Of a stretch of 64,000 nucleotides of DNA, positions 1-8,178 are shown one piece after another. Source of the DNA: Streptomyces sp. DvalAA-43 (GTDB lineage Bacteria > Actinomycetota > Actinomycetes > Streptomycetales > Streptomycetaceae); assembly GCF_900091725.1 (NCBI RefSeq), contig NZ_FMBW01000030.1, forward strand, positions 310,001 to 374,000. Direction: 5' to 3'. The notes below the pieces were generated by a model. It saw only the letters and a list, made by a program, of their open reading frames with translations. It ran no database searches and was not told the DNA's origin. The position numbers and the translations under genes were made by a program. The first letter of the stretch is position 1; each line of letters starts with the position of its first letter.

Positions 1-1036
1 GCGTACTGGTGAGGCTGCCCTGCCCCATGCCCGTCAGCGCGGTGCCGGGCTTGTCCAGCTTCTCCGGGTAGAGGCTCTTGGAGGCGAGCATGTCGCCGAA
101 CTCGTCGGAGTAGACATCGGCGTTGAAGCCGAACTTCTCCGCGGTCTCCCGCATCTTCTCGGCACCGACCTTGGACGCGGCGTCGAGGAAGACGTTGTTG
201 CAGGAGTACTGCATCGCGGTCTTCATCGACGCCTTGTTGCACGTCGCGTCACCGGCCTCGCTGCTGATCTTGTTCGTGGAGAGCGGCAGGGGGTACGGGG
301 AGACGGCGTCGGTGCGCGCGTCGACATCGGTGACGACGCCGTTCTCCAGGGCCGCGGCCGCGGTGAGGATCTTGAACGTCGAGCCGGGCGGGAAGGTCTC
401 CCGGAGCGGGCGGTTGGCCAGCGGCTTGCCCTTGTCCTTGATGAGCGCCTGGAACTTGTCCCCCTCCTTGAACGAGTTCCCGGCGAAGACCGACGGGTCG
501 TACGAGGGCGTGGAGACCAGGGCCAGGACCTTCCCCGTCTCCGGCTCCAGCGCGACGACCGCACCCCGCGCGCCGAGGTCGCTCAGCCCCTTGTACCCGG
601 CCTTCTGCGCCTTCGGGTCGATCGTGGTGATCACATCACCGCCGCGCCGCGGGTCGCCGGTGATGATGTCCTTGGCGTGCCGGAACGCGAAGCGGTCGTC
701 CTGGCCGCTGAGGATGCTGTCGTACGTCTTCTCCAGGAGGGACATGCCCTGCGACTGGGAGGCGTAGCCGGTGACGGGGGCGTACATCGGGCCCTGCTTG
801 AAGGTCCGCTTGTACTTGAAGTCCGTCCCCTCGACCGCCTTGGAACCGGTGATCGCCTCGCTGCCGACGATGATGTCACCGCGCGGGGTGGCGAACTGGG
901 CGATCTTCACCCGGCGGTTGTTCTCGTGCGTGGCCAGGGGCTCGCTCTTGACGTACTGGATCCAGTTCGCCCGCAGGAGCAGCGCCATCACCAGCAGCCC
1001 GCAGAATATGGCTATGTGCCGCAACGGCCTGTTCAT
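1..1036 (-). CDS. pbpA: Penicillin-binding protein, class B transpeptidase, C-terminus cut by window edge
   Basis: Peptidoglycan DD-transpeptidase of the PbpA type, anchored in the membrane and acting outside it. The ATG at 1036 follows a GGGAG about 9 nt upstream. The protein opens MNRPLRHIAIF, then has one hydrophobic segment (about residues 7-27), a dimerisation-like region, and a transpeptidase domain with the SxxK active site STFK near residue 217 and the SxN motif SCN near residue 279. The KTG motif would lie beyond base 1. About 345 residues are visible of an expected 480-490. In Streptomyces such genes often sit beside rodA; the window ends before that can be checked. The family call is secure, the pbpA symbol less so because paralogues exist. 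Confidence 0.85.
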   Translation of the reverse strand, partial: MNRPLRHIAIFCGLLVMALLLRANWIQYVKSEPLATHENNRRVKIAQFATPRGDIIVGSEAITGSKAVEGTDFKYKRTFKQGPMYAPVTGYASQSQGMSLLEKTYDSILSGQDDRFAFRHAKDIITGDPRRGGDVITTIDPKAQKAGYKGLSDLGARGAVVALEPETGKVLALVSTPSYDPSVFAGNSFKEGDKFQALIKDKGKPLANRPLRETFPPGSTFKILTAAAALENGVVTDVDARTDAVSPYPLPLSTNKISSEAGDATCNKASMKTAMQYSCNNVFLDAASKVGAEKMRETAEKFGFNADVYSDEFGDMLASKSLYPEKLDKPGTALTGMGQGSLTST

Positions 1037-1217
1037 CGTCGATCCACTCCCGTACTCGCCCGTGCGTGATCCTTAACTGGGAAAGATACCGATTACGTCG
1101 AAATGGTTGCACTCACAACCAATCCGGTACGGCGGACGGGCCGCGCCCGCCGGGGCGATCGTTCAGTGGCACTGGGCGAAGTCGTCGGCTTGCGCCCGCG
1201 AACTCGCCTGGACGAAC

Positions 1218-1380
1218 TGAGCTTGTTCCACTTTGACGGACACCATTGGTGTGGTGGTCAGGCTGCGAGTGCGGTCTCGTACTCGGCGGGGCCGAGGTAG
1301 CCGAGGCTGCTGTGCAGTGGGTGCGAGCCGCACCGGCCCTCGATGGAATCGAGGATCGCGGTGCGGGCGGCCGCCCGGCT
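1218..1380 (-). mobile_element. 3' remnant of an IS3-family element
   Basis: Read on the minus strand, the region encodes the end of an IS3-type orfB integrase: HSSLGYLGPAEYE, then a stop at 1258-1260. The canonical family ending is R-LHSSLGY-SPAEYE. Just past the stop, 1218-1244 reads (plus strand) TGAGCTTGTTCC then CTTTGACGGACACC, which looks like the terminal inverted repeat of this IS group. The DDE catalytic core and orfA are missing, so this is an inactive end fragment. It abuts an unrelated IS630-like fragment on the other strand. Confidence 0.7.
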
Positions 1381-1383
1381 GGG

Positions 1384-1605
1384 CTCATCGGGCACTTCGA
1401 CCGCAAGGTCCACCTGATCGTGGACCGGCACTCGGCCCACCGCTCGAAGACCGTCCGGACCTGGCTCGCCGACCACGAGGACGCGATCGAACTGCGCTTC
1501 CTTCCGTCGTACTCACCCGAACTGAACCCCGACGAACAGGTAGACGCCGACCTCAAACGCGGTCTGCCCCCACACCCACCGGGCCCGGAACATGCAGGCA
1601 TGTGC
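1384..1605 (+). mobile_element. Internal/C-terminal remnant of an IS630-family transposase
   Basis: The plus-strand reading frame beginning near 1384 encodes VHLIVDRHSAHRSKTVRTWL followed by LRFLPSYSPELNPDEQ. This is the DDE-3 core typical of IS630/Tc1-like transposases: VxDNxxxH followed by PxYSPxLNPxE. The first D and the N-terminal helix-turn-helix are absent, and the frame runs on into unrelated sequence, so the copy is dead. A short palindrome CAGGCA-TG-TGCCTG follows near 1592-1605. The fusion point with the IS3 remnant lies at about 1380. Confidence 0.75.
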
Positions 1606-1628
1606 CTGAAGGCAACGAAAGGCCGGAA

Positions 1629-1657
1629 GGCGGGCGGAAGCGCCGAAGCCGCCCGCC
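1629..1657 (-). terminator. Hairpin downstream of the LLM oxidoreductase gene
   Basis: GGCGGGCGG (1629-1637) pairs with CCGCCCGCC (1649-1657) around an 11-nt loop. It lies 11 bases past the stop codon of the minus-strand gene ending at 1669. There is no clear U-tract, as is common in Streptomyces. Confidence 0.5.
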
Positions 1658-1668
1658 CGAGACGCCCG

Positions 1669-2514
1669 TCAGAGGTACTCCGCGTACCCGTCCAGCGCCC
1701 GCAGTACGTCCCGTTCGCTCGCCGGGGGCAGTTGCAGGACGATCTCCTCGATGCCCAGCTCCGCGTAGTGCGCCAGCTTGCCGGCGCTGGGGAGGACCGC
1801 GTAGGGGACGATCTGGAGGTGCTTCGGGTCGCGGCCCGCCGCCTCCCAGGCGCCGCGGAGCTCCGGGAGGGACTCGGTCAGGCCCCGGCCGCCGATGGGG
1901 AGCCAGCCGTCGGCGTACTCGGCGATGTGAGCGAAGAGCTTCGGGCCCGCCGCGCCGCCGATCAGGGTGCGCGGGCCGTTCACCGGGCCGCGGGGCCGCT
2001 GGACCGGCTTCGGGTGCGCGTGGCTGGCCCGGACCGAGCCGAACTCGCCCTCGTACGCCGTGGGTTCGGCCGACCACAGGGCGCTCATCAGGGCGAGGCG
2101 GTCGCGGACGAGGTCGCGGCGGGAGGGCCAGTCGACCCCGTGGTCGGCGGCCTCCTCGACGTTCCAGCCGTAGCCGACGCCCAGCGTGAACCGGCCGCCG
2201 GAGAGGTGGTCGAGGGTGGCGATCTGCTTGGCCAGGTCGATCGGGTCGTGCTGGGCGACGAGCGTGATGCCGGTGCCCAGCGTGAGGCGTTCGGTGACGG
2301 CGGCGGCCTGGGCGAGGGCGACGAAGGGGTCGAGGGTGCGGCCGTACTCGGGCGGGAGTTCGCCGCCCATCGGGTAGGGGGTGTCCCTGCTCGCCGGGAT
2401 GTGGGTGTGCTCGGGCAGATAGAGCCCGCTGAAGCCGCGCTGTTCGAGCTCGCGGGCGAGCCGCAGCGGTGTGATCGTCTCATCGGTGAGGAAGATCGTT
2501 GTGGCGATCCGCAT
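1669..2514 (-). CDS. LLM-class, probably F420-dependent oxidoreductase
   Basis: Luciferase-like TIM-barrel enzyme of 281 aa, most likely using F420H2 (or FMNH2) to reduce or oxidise a small organic substrate in the cytoplasm. Family features seen: N-terminal LYLPEHTHIP loop, LGTGITLVAQHDP, and the LDHLSGGRFTLGVGYGWN segment that marks the F420 subgroup. The ATG at 2514 is chosen because GGAGG sits 9 nt upstream; longer in-frame extensions to 2739 have poor coding character. It is a monocistronic gene next to IS remnants. Substrate unknown. Confidence 0.85.
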   Translation of the reverse strand: MRIATTIFLTDETITPLRLARELEQRGFSGLYLPEHTHIPASRDTPYPMGGELPPEYGRTLDPFVALAQAAAVTERLTLGTGITLVAQHDPIDLAKQIATLDHLSGGRFTLGVGYGWNVEEAADHGVDWPSRRDLVRDRLALMSALWSAEPTAYEGEFGSVRASHAHPKPVQRPRGPVNGPRTLIGGAAGPKLFAHIAEYADGWLPIGGRGLTESLPELRGAWEAAGRDPKHLQIVPYAVLPSAGKLAHYAELGIEEIVLQLPPASERDVLRALDGYAEYL

Positions 2515-2764
2515 ACGGGGAAACCTCCGTCGTGAACCGGTGACAGACCCTGGGGCCCCAACGTATGCCGTGCGGTGTGGAAAGCCGAGCGTCCGGACCG
2601 GAGGGGGTGGAGGGACCGGAGGTGGCTGAAAGGGCGGAAGGGCGAGGAGTCGGAGGGCCGGTCCGGTCAGGTCCACCGGCGTTCTTCCGTAGTTCACCGC
2701 CTGCCGCCAGGGTTTCGGGTGCGCGTCGTTCCTTGCCACTCACGACACCCGGGGAGCCCATCGC

Positions 2765-4306
2765 ATGTCCGCATCGCATTCCGCTCACGGCCACCCGATG
2801 GCCAGGCGCGGCCTTCTCGTCGGGACGGCCGCCACCGCTCTAACGTTGGGCACTGTGAGCTTCGCCGACGCCGCGCCCCCGAACGGCGGCACAGACGGCA
2901 CCGACGGCCCGGACCGGACCAGGACCGTGCGCGGCACGCTGCCGACCGGGGCGCCCGACTACGTGTACCTGCCGGTCGAAGTGCCGCGCGGGGTACGGGA
3001 GATCGCCGTCTCGTACACGTACGAGAAGACGCCCGTCCCGGCCGGGACGCAGGGCAACGCCCTCGACATCGGCATCTTCGACGAGCGCGGCACCGCCTTG
3101 GGCGGGCAGGGGTTCCGGGGCTGGTCCGGCGGGGCGCGCGGCAGCTTCTTCATCCGCGCGGACGCGGCGACGCCCGGCTACATCGCGGGGCCGGTGCGCG
3201 CCGGTACGTGGAACATCGCGCTCGGCCCCTACACCGTCGCCCCCGGAGGACTGCCGTACGAGGTGACGATCACCCTGCGCTCCGGGCCCGCCGGGACCAC
3301 ACCGGAGCCGGTGTATCCGCCGGAGCGCGCGAAGGGACGCGGGCGGGCCTGGTACCGGGGCGACTGCCATCTGCACTCCACGCACTCGGACGGCGGGCGC
3401 ACCCCAGCACAGATCGCCGCCGCCGCACGCGCGGCCGGGCTCGACTTCGTCAACAGCAGCGAACACAACACGCACTCGGCACACACGGCGTGGGGCGGGC
3501 TGTGGGGCGACGACCTGCTCGTCCTCACCGGCGAGGAGATCACCACCCGCAACGGCCATGTGCTCGCACTGGCCACCGACCCGGGCACGTTCGTGGACTG
3601 GCGCTACCGGGCCCGCGACAACCGGTTCGGCCACTACGCGAAGGCCGTGCGCCGGGCCGGGGGCCTGGTCGTGCCCGCCCATCCGCACGCCACTTGCATC
3701 GGCTGCCACTGGAAGTTCGGCTTCGGCGAGGCGGACGCGGTGGAGGTGTGGAACGGGGCGTACTCCCCCGAGGACGAGATCGCGCTCGCCGAGTGGGACA
3801 ACTCCCTGGTCGCCGCCGTCCGTTGGTCCAAGCCATGGGTCGCGGCGATGGGCAACAGCGACGCGCACCGGGAGCCGGACGTGGTGGGGCTGCCGCAGAC
3901 CGTGGTCCTCGCCGACGAGCTGTCGCGCGAGGCGATCGTGGCCGGGATCCGGGCCGGGCACTCGTACATCGCGGAGTCGTCGGCCGTGACGCTCGCCTTC
4001 GGCGTCTTCGGCGGGCGCGGACTGCACGCCGGGATCGGTGAGCGGCTCCGGGTGGACGGGGACGACACCCCGGTCACCGTACGGCTGGAGGTGACCGGGG
4101 CACCCGGCTGCACCGCGCACTTCGTCACCGACCAGGGCACGCTGTTCACGGCCGGGCTGCCCGAGTCGGGCGCCGGGACGGTCGAGTGGCGTACGACTCC
4201 GGCCTACGCGGCCTACGTGCGGGCCGAGGTCAGGCATCCGGCGACGGTGCCGGGGCTGCCTGGGGCCCTGGCGGCGCTCACCAATCCGGTGTTCCTGGAG
4301 GGGTAG
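2765..4306 (+). CDS. Tat-exported CehA/McbA-like PHP-domain metallohydrolase
   Basis: Exported metal-dependent phosphoesterase or hydrolase, 513 aa. A twin-arginine signal (MARRGLLVG, arginines near 14-15) precedes a hydrophobic stretch and an Ala-rich cleavage region near residue 40. The PHP domain shows the first metal motif DCHLHSTHSDG near residue 200, EHNTHS near 235, GEEIT near 255, HPHATCIG near 305 and GNSDAH near 362. ATG 2765 has GGGGAG 8 nt upstream; ATG 2798 is an alternative. Its last 29 nt overlap the 3' end of the convergent EamA gene. The CehA/McbA group includes carbaryl hydrolase, but the substrate here cannot be read from sequence. Confidence 0.85.
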   Translation: MSASHSAHGHPMARRGLLVGTAATALTLGTVSFADAAPPNGGTDGTDGPDRTRTVRGTLPTGAPDYVYLPVEVPRGVREIAVSYTYEKTPVPAGTQGNALDIGIFDERGTALGGQGFRGWSGGARGSFFIRADAATPGYIAGPVRAGTWNIALGPYTVAPGGLPYEVTITLRSGPAGTTPEPVYPPERAKGRGRAWYRGDCHLHSTHSDGGRTPAQIAAAARAAGLDFVNSSEHNTHSAHTAWGGLWGDDLLVLTGEEITTRNGHVLALATDPGTFVDWRYRARDNRFGHYAKAVRRAGGLVVPAHPHATCIGCHWKFGFGEADAVEVWNGAYSPEDEIALAEWDNSLVAAVRWSKPWVAAMGNSDAHREPDVVGLPQTVVLADELSREAIVAGIRAGHSYIAESSAVTLAFGVFGGRGLHAGIGERLRVDGDDTPVTVRLEVTGAPGCTAHFVTDQGTLFTAGLPESGAGTVEWRTTPAYAAYVRAEVRHPATVPGLPGALAALTNPVFLEG

Positions 4307-5306
4307 GGGCGGAGGCGGCGGGCGCGGTGGTCCGGGGCTGCGGTGCCGGGGCCGCCGCCCCGGGTGCCCGGACCCGGGCGGGCCGGGACGGGGCGGTCAG
4401 GACGCCCAGGCAGGCGACGACGAGGGCGATGCCGGTCCAGCCGAGGGCGGGGAGGTGTTCGCCCACGACCAGGACCGCGAAGACCGCCGCCACGGCGGGT
4501 TCCAGCAGGGACAGGGTCGTCGCGGTGGAGACCGGGATGCGGGAGAGGCCGAAGCCGAACAGGACGTACCCGGTGAACATCGGCACCAGCGCCATGTAGA
4601 GCCCGACGCCCGCGTTGGTCCAGGAGGCGACCAGCGGCGCCCCGGTGGCCAGCAGGACCGGTACGAGCATCAGGCCACCGAGGCCGAACACCGCGCCCAT
4701 GGCCGCCCGCGAGGTGACGCCACGGGTGATCAGGCGGTGCGCGGCCCAGGCGTACACGGCGTACGTCAGGCCCGCGACCAGACCGAGGCCCACACCCACG
4801 ACGGTCTGCCGGGCGGAGCCCGTACCCGCTCCGGTACCGGCCCCGGCGGCCTGGGCGGCCTCGGCGGCGCAGAGCAGCACCGTGCCGGCCAGCCCCAGCG
4901 CGGCCCCCGCCAGCCATCTCCGGGACAGGCTCCGGCCGTCGGCGAGCCGCTCGATCAGGGCCGACGCCAGCGGGGCCGAGCCGATGGAGACGACCGTCCC
5001 GACCGCGACCCCGGCCAGGTGCATGGAGGTGTAGAACGCGAGCGGATACAGCGCCACGCCCGCTCCCCCGAGGAGCACGATCCGCCACTGCTCCCGCAGC
5101 CGCTCCCGCGCCCGCGCGATGCCGCGTCCGGCCAGCAGGGCCTGGAGCAGGCCGCCCAGGCCCATCGCGGCGGCGCCGATCGCCAGCGGGCCCACCTGGG
5201 GCGCGAAGGTGGCCGCCGTGCCCGTGGTGCCCCAGAGCACCGAGGCCAGCAGGACCGCGAGTGCGCCGAGGCCCGGCCCCGCGGTGCGGCCGACGGGCCG
5301 GGTCAC
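4278..5306 (-). CDS. EamA/DMT-superfamily metabolite exporter
   Basis: Inner-membrane transporter of 342 aa with about ten hydrophobic helices in two EamA repeats. The first repeat opens LLASVLWGTTGTAATFAP; the second contains LVAGLTYAVYAWAAHRLI, and the end of the repeat reads LLEPAVAAVFAVLVVGE. The start is GTG 5306, whose GTGA overlaps the tetR stop (TGA 5303-5305), implying translational coupling. It is probably a drug/metabolite exporter controlled by that TetR protein. The tail after the last helix is Pro/Ala-rich. The 3' end overlaps the PHP gene tail to tail by 29 nt. Confidence 0.85.
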   Translation of the reverse strand: MTRPVGRTAGPGLGALAVLLASVLWGTTGTAATFAPQVGPLAIGAAAMGLGGLLQALLAGRGIARARERLREQWRIVLLGGAGVALYPLAFYTSMHLAGVAVGTVVSIGSAPLASALIERLADGRSLSRRWLAGAALGLAGTVLLCAAEAAQAAGAGTGAGTGSARQTVVGVGLGLVAGLTYAVYAWAAHRLITRGVTSRAAMGAVFGLGGLMLVPVLLATGAPLVASWTNAGVGLYMALVPMFTGYVLFGFGLSRIPVSTATTLSLLEPAVAAVFAVLVVGEHLPALGWTGIALVVACLGVLTAPSRPARVRAPGAAAPAPQPRTTAPAASAPTPPGTPDW

Positions 5307-5941
5307 AGGGCGCCCATCAGGGACGCCGCCAGGTCCCGGGCGCGCCGCATGCGTACGGCGTCGCCTTCCAGGCCCGCGCGCACGATGGCCCCTTCGAGCA
5401 GGAACGCCAGGTGCTCCGCCGTGGCCGCGGCCCGCTCCTCCTGGCCGGGCAGCAGCTCCTGGAGGTGGGCGGCGAGCAGGCCCTCGACCTGCTCCTTGTG
5501 GTGGCGGACCACGGTCCGGCCCTCGTGCCCGGCGGGCAGTTCGGCGGCCGCGTTGAGCAGTCCGCAGCCCCGGAAGCCGTGCTCGTAGGCGAGACCGGCG
5601 TGGTCGGCGTAGGCGTCGAAGACGGCCAGCACGGCGTCGGCCGGGCCCTGTGCGGCGGCCAGGCGCCGTTCGTAGAGGCCGATCCACTCCTCGTGCCGGG
5701 CCTCCAGGTAGGCGCGGACGAGGTCGGCCTTGGAGTCGAAGTTGTTGTAGAGGCTCATCTTGGCGACGCCGGCCTCGGCGGTGATCGTGTCGATGCCCGT
5801 GGCCGCCACGCCGTCGGCGTAGAAGCGGCGCGCGGCGGCGTCGAGGATCCGTCCGCGCGCCGCTCCCCGCCGCCGCTTCACCGGCTGCTGCTCCCCGGCC
5901 CCCGCGTTCCCCTCGGTCTTCGCGGTCTCTACGTCGCCCAT
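5303..5941 (-). CDS. TetR/AcrR-family transcriptional regulator
   Basis: DNA-binding repressor of 212 aa. The N-terminal HTH reads RILDAAARRFYADGVAATG then AEAGVAKMSLYNNFDSKADL, near residues 30-75, followed by a ligand-binding domain. ATG 5941 has GGAGG about 8 nt upstream. An upstream ATG at 5983 is rejected because it would put the likely operator (5962-5983) inside the gene. It is placed between an upstream MFS gene and a downstream EamA gene on the same strand, so it probably controls efflux. Ligand unknown. Confidence 0.9.
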   Translation of the reverse strand: MGDVETAKTEGNAGAGEQQPVKRRRGAARGRILDAAARRFYADGVAATGIDTITAEAGVAKMSLYNNFDSKADLVRAYLEARHEEWIGLYERRLAAAQGPADAVLAVFDAYADHAGLAYEHGFRGCGLLNAAAELPAGHEGRTVVRHHKEQVEGLLAAHLQELLPGQEERAAATAEHLAFLLEGAIVRAGLEGDAVRMRRARDLAASLMGAL

Positions 5942-5961
5942 GCCGCCCGCCTCCTCCTTGA

Positions 5962-5983
5962 TTAGGTAGGTCAGTCTACCCAA
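5962..5983. promoter_or_regulatory. Candidate TetR operator in front of tetR
   Basis: TTaGGTAG (5962-5969) and CTACCcAA (5976-5983) form an inverted repeat with a 6-nt spacer and one mismatch. It lies 20 nt ahead of the tetR start and overlaps the TAG stop codon of the upstream MFS gene (5976-5978). Spacing and size suit a TetR dimer, so autoregulation of tetR-eamA is likely. Confidence 0.5.
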
Positions 5984-7316
5984 TCACGAGTTCGGCGGAC
6001 TCCGTCCGGGACGGGCCGATGCCGAGCCGGCGCGCGCAGGCCCGCCGCTGCACGACCGCCAGGCCCGCGACCACCGTCCCGAGCGCCAGCCATCCCACCG
6101 GCCCGGCGGCCATCACCACGCCGGTCAGCAGCGGCGGCCCGGCGGACTTCTGGATGGACTGCGACATCCCGGCCACGCCCAGATACGCGGCGCGGGCGTC
6201 CTGGGGCGCGAGCAGGACCGCGAGCTCCCACGAGCTCACCGACCGCATCAGCTCCGCCAGCGTCACCAGCAGCGCCGCGGCGAGCAGGACCGCCCCGGCC
6301 GCCCAGGTACCGCCCCGGGTGGCCACGGCCAGGAAGCCGCAGCAGACGAACATCAGGACCCCGTACAGCAGCACCGCCCGGGTGGCCCGGCGCGGCCCCT
6401 CGGCCCGCCTCGACACGCTCAGCTGGAGCACCACGACCAGCACGGTGTTGATGACGAGGAAGGCCGGGACGAGGGCGTGCGGCGCGGAGGTGCGGTTGAC
6501 CAGCCAGAGCGGCAGTCCGACGGCGAGGACCGAGTCGTCGAGGTTCATCGGGATGTCCAGGAGGACGAAGCGGAGGTAGCCGCGGTCCCGCCACGGACCG
6601 GCCGGGCGACCGGACTCAGGCCCGTCCGCGACCGGGCCGCCGGGCGCCGCGCCCCCGGCCCGCGCCGCCTTCACCACGCTCTCCGCCGGCTCGGTCGTGC
6701 GCCACACCAGCACCGCGGCGACGACGAACGACAGGGCGTTGCCGAGGATGAGGGCGCGGTAGGCGCCGGTGGTCCCCACCGCCAGGCCGATGGCCGCGAT
6801 CCCGGCGCCGACGCCGTAGCCCGCGTTGGCCGCGCTGCGCGACAGCGCCTGGTAGGCCGCGCGCCGCTCGCCCGCGGTCCGGGTGGCGAAGAGCATCTCC
6901 AGCGTCTTCGCGGCCCTGTCCCCCAGGTAGGTCACGGCGACGACGGGCAGCAGCGCGTCGAAGCCCGCGCAGACCAGGACCAGGCCGAGGGTCACCAGCC
7001 GGAGCAGATGACAGCCGATCAGCAGCGGGCGCACCGGGAACCGTCCGGCCAGGCGCCCGGCCAGCGGCGATCCGGCGATGCCCGCGACCCCGGCCACGCC
7101 CAGCAGGACGCCGATCTGCTGGGCGCTCAACTGCGTCACGAAGGTGAGGTACAGGACCGAGGACGCGGCCCACAGCCCCGAGCCGGTCCGGTCCACGGCC
7201 AGGGCGAGCAGCATGATCCGCGCGTTGCGGCCGCCGGGTGGATTGCGCAACTGGGCGAGCAGGCCCCGCCGTTCCTCCGTAGCCCTCGCCCTGCCACCTT
7301 TTTCGCGTCGCCGCAT
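5976..7316 (-). CDS. MFS transporter
   Basis: Major facilitator protein, 446 aa, about 12 hydrophobic helices. The first reads LALAVDRTGSGLWAASSVLY, with a basic loop after helix 2 (GRLAGRFPVRPLL) typical of the MFS loop 2-3 motif. A hydrophilic central loop lies near residues 205-235. ATG 7316 has GAGGGG 7 nt upstream; GTG 7319 is just before it. It is first of three same-strand genes (MFS-tetR-eamA). The promoter region upstream carries two copies of a palindromic box, shared with the divergent phosphoesterase gene. Substrate unknown, probably export. Confidence 0.85.
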   Translation of the reverse strand: MRRREKGGRARATEERRGLLAQLRNPPGGRNARIMLLALAVDRTGSGLWAASSVLYLTFVTQLSAQQIGVLLGVAGVAGIAGSPLAGRLAGRFPVRPLLIGCHLLRLVTLGLVLVCAGFDALLPVVAVTYLGDRAAKTLEMLFATRTAGERRAAYQALSRSAANAGYGVGAGIAAIGLAVGTTGAYRALILGNALSFVVAAVLVWRTTEPAESVVKAARAGGAAPGGPVADGPESGRPAGPWRDRGYLRFVLLDIPMNLDDSVLAVGLPLWLVNRTSAPHALVPAFLVINTVLVVVLQLSVSRRAEGPRRATRAVLLYGVLMFVCCGFLAVATRGGTWAAGAVLLAAALLVTLAELMRSVSSWELAVLLAPQDARAAYLGVAGMSQSIQKSAGPPLLTGVVMAAGPVGWLALGTVVAGLAVVQRRACARRLGIGPSRTESAELVIG

Positions 7317-7348
7317 CACGCGCCCCCTCGGACATGCCCGCAGACATG

Positions 7349-7418
7349 TCTTGACGTCAAGAGATCTTGAGCAAGGGGAAGACTGCCCGGAAAACAGTCT
7401 CGATGTCAAGATACTTGA
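7349..7418. promoter_or_regulatory. Duplicated palindromic operator between divergent genes
   Basis: Box 1 at 7349-7362 is the perfect palindrome TCTTGACGTCAAGA. Box 2 at 7398-7411 is TCTCGATGTCAAGA, 12 of 14 identical and 49 bp away. Each is followed 3-4 nt later by a further TTGA half-site (CTTGA at 7366-7370 and 7414-7418). The pattern resembles MarR-family operators (TATCTTGA-type). No marR gene is adjacent, so the regulator would act from elsewhere. Confidence 0.55.
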
Positions 7419-7530
7419 TGGCGAGATACCTCCGGCCGGAACGGCACCGGAGCCCGTCCCGGTGCGCCGCGCGACCGGCCGCGTCACAGTGGAAGGAGCA
7501 CCGGGCGGGGCTGCCGCAGGAGGTGTCCGG

Positions 7531-8178
7531 ATGAATACGACCGGCGAGCACGACGACCGGACGCGTGACGGCGACCGGACGCGCGAGGGAGAACGGCCGG
7601 GCGCCGGAGCACGGAGGAGCGACGGAGCCGGAGCACGGACGGGCACGGCCCCCTGCTTCGTCGTGCAGATCCACCAGGCCCGGCGCATGCACTTCGACTT
7701 CCGGCTGGAGGTCGACGGCGTACTGAAGTCGTGGGCGGTGCCGCGCGGCCCTTCGGAGAACCCGCGCGAACGGCGGCTGGCCGTCCCGACCGAGGACCAC
7801 CCGCTGGAGTACCGCACCTTCGAGGGTGTCATCGCGAAGGGCGAGTACGGCGGCGGCACGGTGATCGTCTGGGACCAGGGCACCTACCGGCCGCTCAGCC
7901 ACGACCGCTGGGGCACCCCGGTGCCGTTCGAGCAGTCCCTGGCGGACGGGCACGCGACGTTCTGGCTCGACGGGACCCGGCTGCACGGCGAGTTCGCCCT
8001 CACCCGCTTCAAGGGCGGCGAGGCCCCGGGCGAGGAGGTGTGGCTGCTGATCAAGGCCAAGGACGGCCGGGCCACCCAGGAGGGACCGGACGCGCCGGAC
8101 CCGTACCTGGCGCGCTCCGCCCGCACCGGGCGCACCCTGGCCCAGGTCGCGGCCGAGGAGGGCGGCGGGTCGCCGTGA
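7531..8178 (+). CDS. Stand-alone LigD-type 3'-phosphoesterase domain protein
   Basis: DNA-end-processing enzyme of 215 aa corresponding to the PE domain of LigD (DNA polymerase ligase N-terminal domain), which trims 3' phosphates and ribonucleotides in NHEJ. After a charged, low-complexity N-terminus (about residues 1-45) the diagnostic segment FVVQIHQARRMHFDFRLE appears, then SWAVPRGPS, EGVIAKGEYGGGTVIVWD and LHGEFALTRF. There is no ligase or polymerase domain, so this is a single-domain version. AGGAGG lies 7 nt before ATG 7531. It overlaps the next gene by GTGA. Ku was not found in the window. Confidence 0.88.
   Translation: MNTTGEHDDRTRDGDRTREGERPGAGARRSDGAGARTGTAPCFVVQIHQARRMHFDFRLEVDGVLKSWAVPRGPSENPRERRLAVPTEDHPLEYRTFEGVIAKGEYGGGTVIVWDQGTYRPLSHDRWGTPVPFEQSLADGHATFWLDGTRLHGEFALTRFKGGEAPGEEVWLLIKAKDGRATQEGPDAPDPYLARSARTGRTLAQVAAEEGGGSP

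Noticed and set aside
1246..2535. Long plus-strand open frame of about 430 codons across the IS630 remnant and the LLM gene
   Set aside because: Only about 1384-1605 has transposase similarity; beyond 1669 it is the antisense shadow of the LLM oxidoreductase, which has the better codon pattern and a good ribosome-binding site.
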